Source: Adiantum capillus-veneris
Lineage: Eukaryota > Streptophyta > Polypodiopsida > Polypodiales > Pteridaceae
Assembly (NCBI GenBank): GCA_014529385.2
Contig: CM043967.1
Coordinates: 135,729,182-135,793,181, forward strand
Reading direction: 5' to 3'
DNA: 64,000 nt
Part shown: positions 47,001 to 57,060 of the stretch, in pieces
Numbering within the stretch: position 1 is the first letter of the stretch
Layout: each line of letters begins with the position of its first letter
The notes under the pieces: model-generated
What the model saw: the letters and a program-made list of their open reading frames with translations, nothing else
Databases searched by the model: none
Told to the model about the DNA's origin: nothing
Made by a program: the position numbers and the translations under genes

Positions 47001-49199
47001 GATGACCCCGTGTATATGAATGACCTCGAGGATGATTCAAATTCAGTCGAGACAATGGAGACTAGAACCAATACCACAAAGGGAAAGACCGACAAAGAAA
47101 ACCGTAACATGGAACCAAATGAAAACCGAATAAGAGAAAACCATAAAGAGCCTCTGAAAACACCACAAGTGTTTCCAAATCCAATCCAAGACCCCCAAGA
47201 TAAACCGCAGGGGCAAAAAGGGAAGAATCGTAAAAAGAAGATTGGGACGTACCCAAACCCAGTAGACGAGATTGAGCAGGTGAAACATCTAAGAGGTTTA
47301 GTGGAGGAGACTCAAAGGAAACTAGAACCAGAACCCATGCATGTCAAAATTCATGACACAGTGTTTCCCATGCAAGTTCATCCACCCCACATGAACCATA
47401 GACCGTTAGCCATATCTAGTATCATCCAAGAAGGGAGTGAGGACGGGACATCAGAAAGTGAGCATACACCTTTCTTGTTGGAAAGGATGTTTAACGAAGG
47501 AATACCTGATCCCATTGAGGAATATGAGATTCCATCCTCACCAGTTCTTAGTCAAGGACCTACACCCTGCAAAACGCCAATGAATGTTGCCAAACTAGTG
47601 GACTTCATGTCTTCTGAGGTCCGAACCACGATCATAGCAAAGCTGTATGGAGATCCTGAGTTATTCCTTGCACTTCGAGCATTCCTTAACGGAGAGCTAC
47701 GAACGGGATTACCGCAGTTTGCGCAACCAAATAGGCCTGACTCGATTATGATTGATGAGGAAAATCATGTGCAATCACTTGACTTAGATGGACACGAGTC
47801 TGTGATTGAGGTACCCATTAACGAATTAGGGCAGTATTTTGAAGGCGACGAGTCTAATGCGACCCTACCCATCACTACCAAGGGATTAACTATAAAGGGA
47901 ATTCTTGATGGTGGTGCAGGAGTTAGCATCGTTACAAAAGATTGTTGGGAATCCATGGGAAAACCCCGCCTCAGTGTTACTAACATTGTGGTAAAGATGG
48001 CAAATGGTACCATAGCCAAACCTATGGGGATGCTCAAGGATCTTAAGATCAAAGTTCTAGGACACAAGGTACGACATACGTTCATTGTAATGGATTTCTC
48101 TAAACACCTTATGTCATATGAAATGATTTTAGGACGACCATTCATGAGGGAAGCACAAATGGTTCATGATTGGTCTAAAAATCATGTCTATTTGCAATTC
48201 CAAGACTCTGTCCTTAGAGTGGATTTGGTGACTGGTAAGGTACACCCCTTAGGGAGTAAAACCATTATTGATCATCGCTCTGACACCACAGTTCACTCAG
48301 CCCCACTGCAATATTGTTACACTTGTAAGAAGGATACAGACATTGGCCAAGATTCTCCTTATATGGATATCCTACCTGGGATGACTGAGTCGGACAATGT
48401 GGATTGGGTCCACCTAGCAGCAACCATAGACACTTGGGGAAATAGGGGGATGACCTGGGTAACACCTGAGGGGGATGAAATGCCTATACCCTTAAATATG
48501 CTACAAGCAATGCATATCGCTTCCGACAAGACTCATCCTAAGGTAACAAAGAAAACATACAAGTGGGTCCCTAAAGCTTCCTTAGCGACCATAGCTAGTG
48601 CTAAAAAACAGAAGCCTTGTAAGAAACGTACCACTCGCTCCAAGAAAAGTAAGAAAATGTTGCGATGGATCCCTAAACGACTATTGGAAGCCCAAGGCTA
48701 CTATCAAGGAAATGATCAAATCTGGGTGCCAAAACGTAGATTGTGCTCTTACCTATCACCTGACCCAAGTGAGCCCAATCCCGTAGCTCCAAAACGAATC
48801 AATGATCGTGGAAAGGAAAAAATCACAGAATGCTACACACCCGCTCCCGAGCTAGTTTGGGTACCAAAGAAAGAACGATTTGTTCCACCTAGCTCAGGAA
48901 GGGGGGAGTCCCATGAAGATTCTAGCTCCTCATGTAATACATCCATAGAGGTAAAAGCTTCTACACAGCCTCCATCTATAGTAGTGGACCTCCATGAAGC
49001 TACAAAAGAATCCACACCTCCCAGTGTTCAAGAATCACCTGATGAACCACTTCAAGTTCGATCCTGGGAGAGTACCTTACCACCCTTGCAACTTGACGAG
49101 GCACCTAGGGTAATAGAAAACTATTGGCAAAAATCCTCACCTATTACCAACTGGAACAATTGGTTTCAAAGGGTGACAAGCTCATTTCAAACGGTATGA
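44019..49199 (+). CDS. Gag-protease polyprotein of the Gypsy-type element
   Basis: 1726 residues, uninterrupted. Residues 1-450 are a Ser/Pro-rich N-terminus, with a Pro/Tyr/Val-rich stretch near 340-420. About 455-620 is a Ty3-type capsid domain (KFNGDEDARKHIEVFEQV ... GKAGDWYRTL ... FISRLKHLNSRCP). Four CCHC-like zinc knuckles start at Cys 686, 709, 861 and 899 (CSICLGPHSTSEC, CNACGRYGHQAKDC, CYECGGPHRAAEC, CNRCGIDHLIAQC). A Lys/Asn-rich charged linker follows. The aspartic protease has catalytic Asp 1297 (LDGGAG) and MILGRPFM downstream. The C-terminal 200 residues carry four W(V/I)PK motifs (Trp 1516, 1550, 1569, 1614). The expected role is particle assembly, RNA packaging and Gag processing. 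No polymerase domain follows. ATG 44019 is the first Met of the open frame. An earlier non-AUG start is not excluded. Confidence 0.92.
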   Translation: MHLRSGWVLEHEHIEGASVHTDTHYPSTISSRPSAGTQGSTTQDPKIAASDSSSDSEIMEAYPTQNTERQGHAPPEAPQPSTSMFSRFMETLGRATRSEPDANEAHEGGGEVDSPFTSHVDPTPPKSVHVDILPTSYQQGPVELPPSEVPSRVPLVTSKTTGSNIASTSQETVNTSTLEGLFINDHWTYDLHTEVLTDLHSGNAYHVGWIEIVQSTSSATSIEDQQKMICNVIHGIIQSERQNRGVNILSTGPMRFLDTSKAQQPTLSQMETPLMSPMDPSYVISPGVSMQSEPPSENFSFPNLAQPSIKENTVLTPGISLTENVPMTSTVSAVPLPSVVVPNMGPRPYVPLAPYAHMAPTPPIVPLAYAPRVPLPSPYPGGPMPGYVPYPTSSTHMPRPAPVPLPHMIPRVPPPALPPHIGDLAAFAQTIGRSIAENMRHASDREPRSKAVQIAKLTQKFNGDEDARKHIEVFEQVCDSLGERNELHKCNALSLTLSGKAGDWYRTLRVDEKTIYPTLRRLFLKEYIREGVLWGVASQLQKAERKEGESVRDFISRLKHLNSRCPVNERFNNNQLLDRFIRGLRNEGIYNGLVIRGITTWEDVTANAIQLEDNLMIAGMRVSTDTRSTSSQAIEYEPMTAKPIANEPKVFETFLTDLTKAIRESLKDNRPPQNSHMYPRREQQWCSICLGPHSTSECPTFRVKFNGTCNACGRYGHQAKDCLMIKRMMANRPPIAWTDAPRAPVLMPTPPVEQLPQHMVPRSQNVVQATPLPPPVLGPQPPHPRVAPMNQVGCEPSNAYPDGCEEEIDTSIAYRLDTLEECPIYYMEDCWGQVKPVCQAAALASRGQNINTQARRPPLQCYECGGPHRAAECPIRLQKNAAQMQMNQGSTSAMPILTCNRCGIDHLIAQCPYNPNAPKITPLNLVEIASVTSPIPPVAPAYAITRSMLQGPGHILEERDTASVIQAKKKKTRRKKSQNTENSKPSSKTNIGTRDDPVYMNDLEDDSNSVETMETRTNTTKGKTDKENRNMEPNENRIRENHKEPLKTPQVFPNPIQDPQDKPQGQKGKNRKKKIGTYPNPVDEIEQVKHLRGLVEETQRKLEPEPMHVKIHDTVFPMQVHPPHMNHRPLAISSIIQEGSEDGTSESEHTPFLLERMFNEGIPDPIEEYEIPSSPVLSQGPTPCKTPMNVAKLVDFMSSEVRTTIIAKLYGDPELFLALRAFLNGELRTGLPQFAQPNRPDSIMIDEENHVQSLDLDGHESVIEVPINELGQYFEGDESNATLPITTKGLTIKGILDGGAGVSIVTKDCWESMGKPRLSVTNIVVKMANGTIAKPMGMLKDLKIKVLGHKVRHTFIVMDFSKHLMSYEMILGRPFMREAQMVHDWSKNHVYLQFQDSVLRVDLVTGKVHPLGSKTIIDHRSDTTVHSAPLQYCYTCKKDTDIGQDSPYMDILPGMTESDNVDWVHLAATIDTWGNRGMTWVTPEGDEMPIPLNMLQAMHIASDKTHPKVTKKTYKWVPKASLATIASAKKQKPCKKRTTRSKKSKKMLRWIPKRLLEAQGYYQGNDQIWVPKRRLCSYLSPDPSEPNPVAPKRINDRGKEKITECYTPAPELVWVPKKERFVPPSSGRGESHEDSSSSCNTSIEVKASTQPPSIVVDLHEATKESTPPSVQESPDEPLQVRSWESTLPPLQLDEAPRVIENYWQKSSPITNWNNWFQRVTSSFQTV

Positions 49200-50818
49200 T
49201 CTACCCAAGGAAGGGGGGAGTGTTTGTGGACAGTCATCATTCATTTGTTTCCCACTCAACCTTTTTCCCTGACCTCTCAATCACCAATCTTAGGGAATGT
49301 ACATATAAAGCTTTATACTCACAAAAAACAAAAAAATAAAGAGCAAGAGCAATTAGCAAACGAGTATGCACATTAAAGTCAAAACATTGACTCAGACCTA
49401 CACATGTCACATCTGGTACAGTGAAACAGAAACCTATGCCATAAAAAACCTTTGATCCTCATCACTTGAGTGATGGAGGGTAGGTAAGATTAGTACGATA
49501 GGAGTGTTTCTGTTTTAGAGTTGAGTGATTAGCGAAGTTCTCTTTTCCCACTAATGTGCCTCCTGGAGGTATTCCTTTTGTTTCCTAGTGTGTACAGGAG
49601 CGTGTTGCTATTGATAGGATTTGGACCTTCATGGAACCTTTCTCTCGTTCACACTTCAAATCAAGCGCGACCATCGACACAAACAGGTGTTTCTTGTCCA
49701 TTAGCATTGCCCTTATCTTTTTGCATCCATGTTTGTCTGCCTTGATTGTGATTGGTAGAATAATATTCATCGCATTTGTTTAGTATCAAACATTTAATTC
49801 AATGTAATGTTTTGTCATAATCACTTGTTTAGGTTTAAAAATCAAGCAGTCCGACTAAGCTAGTTTGACCAAGCTAGGTATTAGAAATCTTCTCTTAATA
49901 CCATGGGGAATGCCTTCCTAATAAGCAATGGTTACTTAGGTTCTTAGTCCAATTTAGGCAGCATTGTATGAAATATACTAGGGCTTTCTAGTGGGATTAA
50001 CCCTATTGACCTTTGCCTTAAGTATTATAAAGGGAGTTTACTAATGTGATGAGCCTGGGGAGGGTAACAGTGTTATATGACCCCCCAAAGTTACAAAATT
50101 TAAATGCTGAAAATGAACAAACAAAAAATCAAAGTGCCACAATGTAAAATTTTAAGCTGGAAGAGAAATCTCAGCTTGATTTGGTACTTCACTCACATGT
50201 ATTGCCTATGGTACTTGAGCCCTAGAGGTTCCCAGTGTGGGCGCTTTTCCTTGAAAAGCAAAAAACCCAAGGCATACAAAATAAGCACTCACTTCATAAT
50301 TGAATCAATGTGAAAAGACTTTGGGGGGTCAATGAAAAAGTAATCAGTCAGGTGATGATTTCATGAGAAATTCCTTTTATGGTAGCTTAACTACAAGGTT
50401 TTCTAGATATAGCCTCTAGTCAGCCCTCGAACATCAATACTTGGCTCTCGCGATTAAACAACTTAATTGACCACAGATAATTAAGAAGCTTACCCATGGT
50501 ATTAATATTCGATCTCTAGTGCCTTTCGACCGTCAAATTAGCGACCCCAGACTTGTTTAATTTTCTACCTTTACATCTGTTTATGCATTTGATTACATTG
50601 CAATTTAATGTTCATTGCTAACAAATTGTTTGAAATTCTTTGACCAATCAATTTTTCTACCTAAAACTGCATATGCTTTTTAAGAGAATGCAATTACTGT
50701 GCCAATGTTGTTTGATTTTGCAGTGACTGAAGAAGGCTAAGGACATTCATCTCAAATGCTCTTCCACCTCGACGACCCAGCTTCAACTCAATAGCTTCCG
50801 AGGACGGAATCTACATCA
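49200..50818. other. 3' non-coding part of the Gag-Pro element
   Basis: About 1.6 kb where pol would be expected. Open frames are short and lack RT (YxDD), RNase H or integrase motifs on both strands. No decayed pol could be recognised either. Confidence 0.7.
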
Positions 50819-50828
50819 GGAAGGGGGG
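50819..50828 (+). other. Polypurine tract
   Basis: GGAAGGGGGG two bases before the 3' LTR, the plus-strand primer site. Confidence 0.85.
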
Positions 50829-50830
50829 CA

Positions 50831-51114
50831 TGTTAACCCTCACGGCACACGGACACCCTATGATCTATAAACGTTGTATTATTTAGAGTCAGGTACCGGG
50901 CTTGTCGGACCAATAGGGAAAGGTAGAGTGATCGCCGATGAGAGGCGCACTCTAACACGAACATGCTAGGGTTAGTTGGCTGAGCATGGGCGCCCAAGTG
51001 TGAATGGGGTGAGCTCCTATAAAAGCCAACTAAACCTAATTTTTACTCATTCTCTCATTTGTGCAATAGAAGAGTGCTCTTGCTCCATCTCCATCTTCTT
51101 CTTCTTCACCTCCT

Positions 51115-51152
<38 letters not shown>

Positions 51153-51403
51153 GGAGAGTGTGTGTGCGATCGAGCATTACGAAGGCACGACGGCGGCGAG
51201 GCGGTTGAGCGCGGCACGACTGCAGCTTCTTCTTCATCGCGGCGAGGAATCCACCACGAAGGCGAGCGTAGAGCGGTGAGTGACACACCCTTTGCTCTCT
51301 TGAGCTTGCTAGTTTAGGCTTGTTGTGTGCTTGGAGCCGTTTGTGGCTCGCACACGGTGTATTGGCAAGTCCCTTGCTTCAACAGTGCGGCAAGGAGCGC
51401 ACA
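50831..51403 (+). repeat. 3' LTR of the Gag-Pro element
   Basis: 573 bp, nearly identical to the 5' LTR. Differences seen are one base near GGCTRAGCATGG, two in the CGACT(A/G)CAG...GGAAT(A/C)CACC block, one at GCTTC(G/A)ACAG, and one extra GT unit. Confidence 0.95.
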
Positions 51404-51408
51404 TTATC

Positions 51409-52380
51409 CAACCGCACAACATGTAGATCTTGTGATGTCTATCTTTGTCTATTTTCATCTTTCATGAAGGACCTTTGTTGTATGACTAGAAAACCTTCTG
51501 TGATGTGAAAGGTCCTCGGAGCCAATAGCATTATGTAATGAAGTGGCTGAGTAAACCTCCTCCATTAAAAAACATTCCATAAGCACTACCCAGGATCAAA
51601 GATCTTGAAATATCTTTCGCAGACAGATTTGTATGGTATGGAATCACTTACTGAATTTGGTTGAAGAAATTTGTAGATCTTATTGCTATCCATCATTACT
51701 TTCATCACTATAAATGTTGCTTGGTGGTATAATTGTTATCCATCATTACACATTTGGTTGCATTCCAAGGAGGTACCAAAATCACGATCCATCATGATCA
51801 AGGTCCTGGAAACTACAACAGAACATACTACGAAGGTCTCCCTAGGGTTTACGAACACTCTATGGTTGGAGTGTCAAAAACCAGTCATAAACGCTCTCAA
51901 ATCAGTAGATTTAGCCTACTAACACGTAAAGTTACAAATCACAATAAAATCGACAATGAAAGAACTTGAATGAAAGAGCATCAAACAAGGAACACAATGC
52001 AAGTTTCAAAACTTGAATGTCATTACTAGAGCTCAAGATATGATGATTACAAGTTTCCAAAGAGTTGTCACTCTCAGTCGTACGCTCAGTACTTCAAAAC
52101 TTGATAATGATAAGGGTCTTTTTCCCACTTTACAACATAGGCTTTATACCTAGGGCTCTCTTGGACAATGGCGGACTTGACAAAACTGGGACCTTTTATA
52201 ACTTTTACAACTTTACATCTTAGAGCTTGCCTATCTATAATCAGGGACTACAAATAATAACAAGGCTTTTCAAAAAATGAACAAAAAGATATGGAATTTT
52301 AAGGCTCATGGAAAAAGGAGTCGACTCGAAGAGCGCCCGTCTGGCTTGACCGCCAACAATTTTAATTTAAGTTTATAGTA
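51409..52380. other. Gene-free stretch with a dispersed repeat fragment
   Basis: 51645-51725 matches 35925-36035. The rest shows no coding signal. It is continuous with the sequence left of 42358 once the Gag-Pro element is removed. Confidence 0.5.
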
Positions 52381-52384
52381 GGAT

Positions 52385-52640
52385 TAAGGTTTGCATTTTT
52401 CTAGTTACGTGTAGGGTAGGTTTTCAATCCATGTTTTAAGTTTAGGTCGTAGGTTTAGGTTTGCCTTTTAGGTTTACAGTTTAGATTGAAGGTTTAGGTT
52501 TTCATTGTTCGAATTAAGTATAGGTTTGAATTTTTTGTTTCCTGTTTAGGTTTAGGTTGCACGTTTAGATTTATATTTTAGGTTTAGTTTTAGGTTTGCA
52601 TGTTTTAGTTTAGGTTAGCAACAACGATTATGGGTTGTTT
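52385..52640. repeat. Degenerate telomere-like (TTTAGGT) repeat region
   Basis: About 250 bp rich in AGGTTTAGG, TTTTAGGTTT and TTTAGGTT variants, irregularly spaced. The plant telomere unit is TTTAGGG. No perfect array is present, so this is either a very old interstitial array or a simple T/G-rich repeat. Confidence 0.55.
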
Positions 52641-53259
52641 GATCGAAATTCCTATCTCTTGGTAAAGGTTTTCAGCCCTTGTAATCAATGCAAATGAGTT
52701 GTGCGTCACACATGGTGTGTTGCATAGCACCGTGTCCGCAAATACAGCGACTTCAGTCCATCAATTATGGATCTTCTATTACCAATTACAAGTAACGACT
52801 ACATGTGAGCAACAGTAGTGAGACTCTTATTTTTTACTTATTGGACTTACCTTTTATGAAAAAATGAAGTTCTCAATTCTTTATGACTCAGACAATGGCC
52901 ATCATGCAGCAATTTTGCAACCCACAAGGCATGTTTGCATGCAACCACTCAACCAAAAACCATGGAGGCTATTTTTGAAGCATCATCAAACTCGCACGGT
53001 GATGACAGTGGCACATCACATCGACAATGCCCTTCACCTTAGGCACTCACGTGAGTCCTTATAGGCCCGATGCTCTTGTAATGGACCAGATAGATGTTGT
53101 GGTTGTGGTGCCACCAATGCTTCCACATCGCCTTGTAGCCACCAATACACCCATATCTCTCCTCTCTCTTATTGTTTCCACATTCATTTTAGCTAGGGCA
53201 TTGAAAGGTTCTCTTATATATGCTCTTGTGTTCATCCATGCACTCTATTTCACCCTCCA

Positions 53260-53319
<60 letters not shown>

Positions 53320-55110
53320 GTGTGATGATCTGGTGTAGTTTTGCTCCCAATTGCACAGATACGGTGCTCTTTTTCCTTGATAAAAACCTTAAATTTACGC
53401 TTCAATTTGTTGTCTTTACCATTTCATGAAAGCTTCAGAACTTCATTAGACAAGCCCAAGTAATTATTTGAAGAGGGGAAATCCTAAGTGGTGGCCTCAC
53501 AGCCTCGAACACAGGGTGGAAACAGCATCGGACTGTACTAGCACCTTCCCTTGCAATGGTTGTATCTCCTTCATTAGATGTCCAGAAGAGCTTCTTTTTT
53601 TCTCTATAAACTCACCTCAGCTTAAGCAAGGATGAAACCGTCATTGCTGGGGCATTTAGGACTAGACTTAATGCATTAAGACCAAGAACATGTAAAAACA
53701 GAGCATAATGAAGACTAGCATAGAAGCAAGAAGACAGAGATTCAATGAAGAAATGCGGGTATGTATTCATAAATAAAGGCAAAGGAAACATGGTTTCATA
53801 CCTTGATAAGATAGGTACATGCTAAATGTGAAACCATCCTAGTCCAAGAACAAGGTGAAATTTCACAATAGCCTTCTAAAAAGAAGATCAAAATGTGAGA
53901 GAATCTACATTTATTTTAACTTTTCATACAACTCGCAAAAAGGTAATGAGCAAAAGAAAACATATTACAAAAAGAGAAATTAAAATGAAAAATGGGCTCA
54001 CAAAAAATATATATATATATATTCTCTAAGGGGTAGTCACATGAGGCATATTTATCAGTTAATTTTTTTAATAGCTATGCCTTCATCTTGGTCATGCACA
54101 GAAAACTAGTAAGCATTGCAGAACTATGCATAGGTTGTAATTTTCATCTTTCTTTCTTTTTGCAGTACTCAAGTATTGTATTAACACCAAAAACAATTAC
54201 AATGGCAGCCCTGCACAAAGAGTGCCAAGGCATCCATAGAGCATTTCCTACGACAATACAAAGGCTAGGACAAGATCCACCCGATAACTTCCATGTATGG
54301 CTAGAACTGGAGCCACCCAAACATCATAGATATAAATGTGCAGAAGGGGCCTCAGGCACAATCCAATAATGCTAAGAAGATAAAACATACCGAGGATACC
54401 ACCATCGTGAGGCGGTGGCCACCTCTGCTCAGAATGTTCAGTGAAGTGTCTAAGGGGCAGCCGAAGCTTTTAAAAGAAGACTGAGTATCACTGTCACCAC
54501 ATGACCCAGAGCTTCCGGACCACTAGCTCAATCAGAGCATCTCCAAGAGAATAACCAACATGCTACAAACCACAAACCACAAAGACCAATCCCATCACTA
54601 AGATCCACCACAATAGAAAACTTATGTTAGTGTTGCCCAAGGACCAGAAGCCCTTCTTCAACCTCTTGCATACCATGCCTTCCATGGAGAACTGACACAC
54701 CGAAAAAATGGACCTGCACAATCCTTAATAGCCCCTAAACTTTGTTGTGATGCACGCTCTCCATGCATCGATAGTACCCCTCACAACGGGCTTCATCCCA
54801 AGCCTAAGTGTGCAACCCTACCAAAGAAATATCAATGTTCCTCGTATTTCTGTAGGAGGTCCCTTGGGCCCCTGGGATCCAAAACGCAAGGGATACCAAA
54901 GCCTGTCGTGAGGAGAAGAAACTGCCCACAGATAGGGCCCTCTCCACCGAGGGCACCCCCATAACCAAGGATTTTTCCTTGCCTCACTCCCATCCTCAAC
55001 GGTAAAGAATCATGCAAACCCTAAGAAACGCACTCTCATCCTCAGTGATAGAGAATCACAATCATGGATCTTAGCAAAAAGCTTGACATCTAGCCGAGAA
55101 ATTGGAATTA
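52641..55110. other. Gene-free stretch with (CT)n
   Basis: Contains a (CT)n run at about 53263-53317 and a small (TA)n at 54006-54021. Open frames at 53027-53338 and 54088-54369 are short and without domains. I do not call them genes. Confidence 0.5.
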
Positions 55111-55111
55111 T

Positions 55112-55900
55112 TTTTGGACTACATAAGTGGGTTGCATTTTGGAAGCAATTGTGGACCATTGGATAAATCTTTCTAGTTAGTGCCACATGGCAAGCTAATG
55201 ATGACAAACTTCCTTTTTAACTCTTTTTTTAAGGTTGCAAGAGGGTGGTGACATTTGTTTACCTCCCTTTTTAAACAAAGGCATTGGGATATTGGGCCAC
55301 AAAGAATCTTTCACTTTGTTTTCTCTTCGATTTCTCACAATGCTTCACAATGTTTTTGGACTACATAAGGAGTCCTTACTAAAGCATTGGATTTTTGGTG
55401 CAATTGTAGACCATTGGATAAAGCTTGTAGATTAGCACACATGGAAAAAAACTTTCATTTTTTATATTTCTTTTAGGTCTTTGTGAGAGGTTTTGACATT
55501 TGTGGTTTTTATATTTCTTTTAGGTCTCTTTAAAGAGGGCCATTGAATATTGGGTCACACACAATCTTTCTTCTCTTCCACTTTTTTTTTGCTCAATTTT
55601 CTACAATGCTTCCAAGTGGTTTCTCAAACATTATGTTTTATGCTTTTGAAATATATTATAGTTCAAATAGTTTATTGTTACACGTTTTTCAAGAAACTTA
55701 ATATTTTATTGTGATAACAAATGTTTTTAAAATATTTATGTCGCTTTCTTGTTTTCTCTCACAAACATTATTTTGTATGCTTACACTTGTTTTTTGAGAA
55801 CTTAATATTTTATTGTGACAACAAATGTTTTAAAATGCTAGTAGTCACAATCACTCACTTTCTCATTTTTCCTCTCAGAAAGAAAGCTCTTATTATTAAA
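55112..55900. repeat. Diverged local duplications
   Basis: TTGGACTACATAAG...ACCATTGGATAAA...GACATTTG...ATTGGGYCACA recurs from 55112 and from 55352 (period about 240 bp). Further right, CTTAATATTTTATTGTGAYAACAAATGTTTT occurs near 55697 and 55800. Both pairs are imperfect. Confidence 0.75.
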
Positions 55901-56089
55901 TTCCTCTCAATAGCCTGATGCAAGCCAGAGTGAACTTTCACCTTGTTTAAATGAGGTAGACTACTCCACTTTCACTTCATCCCAACCGTTGATTATAAAC
56001 CTCATCATATAGTCCTTTTCAAAGAAAATAATTTAAATCAACAACGCATTGATTTTCACCAGTCAACTACGTCAGCTTTTCACATGCAA

Positions 56090-56645
56090 TTTGTGCACAG
56101 CGGCCACAACCGACACAAGTGACCATGACACTCGACACAAGGGCGATAGTCACATAAGAGATGATGATGGAGATTGCAGCAGGCATGATCGACTCAGTGA
56201 CGAAGATTGGGGTAGACATCATTGGCATGATAGGAGCTATGAAAAACAAAGAGAGAGGATGATTATAAAAGAGATCATAGTGATAGGGATGCGATGATCG
56301 TAGAACCCACAGAGTACGATGAATGCCAAAAAAAAAAAAAAAGATTGTACATGTGTCGTAAATTTCCATATATATGATTGATGTATGAAAGTTGAAGAGA
56401 CCATGACAAAGAGAATTAATGTAGAAGGGACTGTATCCATAGGGAAGCAAGAGCATGATGATCGCGAGGATAGGTGTAATGAATATGTACGGATAGATTA
56501 ACGCAGAGGCCCGAGTAGGAGGGATCCAGTCGATAGAAACCATGGCTCTTCAAAAAGGCATCAACCACATGACATGCCGGAGTGGAAGAAGGGTTCATTT
56601 GGTAAGGCACCAGCATTTGGCCGGCAATCAAAGCTTTTAATATAT
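56090..56645 (+). pseudogene. Decayed Arg/Asp/Ser-rich protein fragment
   Basis: Translation of 56090-56300 gives an alternating R/D/H/S composition (DRLSDEDWGRHHWHDRSYEK). After a frameshift it continues RDHSDRDAMIVEPTEYDE. A second open part near 56440-56645 reads RRGPSRRDPVDRNHGSSKRH then PEWKKGSFGKAPAFGRQ. An A-run sits between the parts. The composition resembles RS/RD domains of splicing-related proteins, but no folded domain is visible. Stops and frameshifts mark it as a pseudogene. The parent gene is not in the window. Confidence 0.4.
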
Positions 56646-56702
56646 TAATACAAGGGCAAACACAAAATTTCTCCATTACAAGATGAAAAATGAGCTGGTT
56701 AG

Positions 56703-57043
56703 GTCCCCAAAGAGTTACAATGGTAAGGCTTTGGCCTCTCAACCTACGGGTTGTGGGTTCAAATCCCCCGTTGGGTCACTTTCTAGAGGGACACCTTGTG
56801 CTCACCTAGTGTTCACGTTGCTAGGACTCTTGCCTTTGGACACTCGACTGCATCCCCTCCACCCGTGGAGAAGGTTCCTAGGTGGTTGCTACGAGTTCCC
56901 TCTGTCATTTCCAGCACGTGGTGTATCGATTAGGTGGCCATGGTGATGCGTATGCGTCGCTCTTGCCCAATGGTACGGGGCCCTTTCCTGACCATGTAAC
57001 ATGGAAGCACCTCCCCTTGTGGAGGCTTCGATGTGTCGGGAAA
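56703..57043 (+). mobile_element. tRNA-derived SINE copy 1
   Basis: 341 bp. The head resembles a tRNA: an A-box-like stretch (TGGTAAGGCTTTGG, from about 56721) and a B box (GGTTCAAATCC, 56756-56766). It ends in an A-run. The 17-bp flanks (56686-56702 and 57044-57060, AAAAATGAG(C/T)TGGT(T/C)AG) form a target-site duplication with two mismatches, as expected for LINE-mediated insertion. A second copy is at 58059. Confidence 0.85.
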
Positions 57044-57060
57044 AAAAATGAGTTGGTCAG

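Larger units (their letters stand above)
42363..51403 (+). mobile_element. Complete Gypsy-type LTR element carrying only Gag-protease (TR-GAG-like)
   Basis: 9041 bp between exact TTATC target duplications (42358-42362, 51404-51408). LTRs of 571 and 573 bp differ by about 4 substitutions plus a 2-bp microsatellite change (about 0.7%). PBS and polypurine tract are intact. A long leader (42956-44018) precedes a single intact 1726-residue Gag-protease ORF, and 1.6 kb of apparently non-coding DNA follows to the 3' LTR. I find no RT, RNase H or integrase motif on either strand. The size and intact ORF contrast with the decayed elements around it. Confidence 0.93.

Noticed and set aside
51733-51969. 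Open frame of 78 codons right of the Gag-Pro element
   Set aside because: Short, no domain, no neighbouring coding signal, and next to a dispersed repeat.
56719-56770. Functional tRNA gene
   Set aside because: A/B-box-like sequences are present, but the cloverleaf cannot be completed. The surrounding 341-bp body, A-tail and TSD show a SINE.
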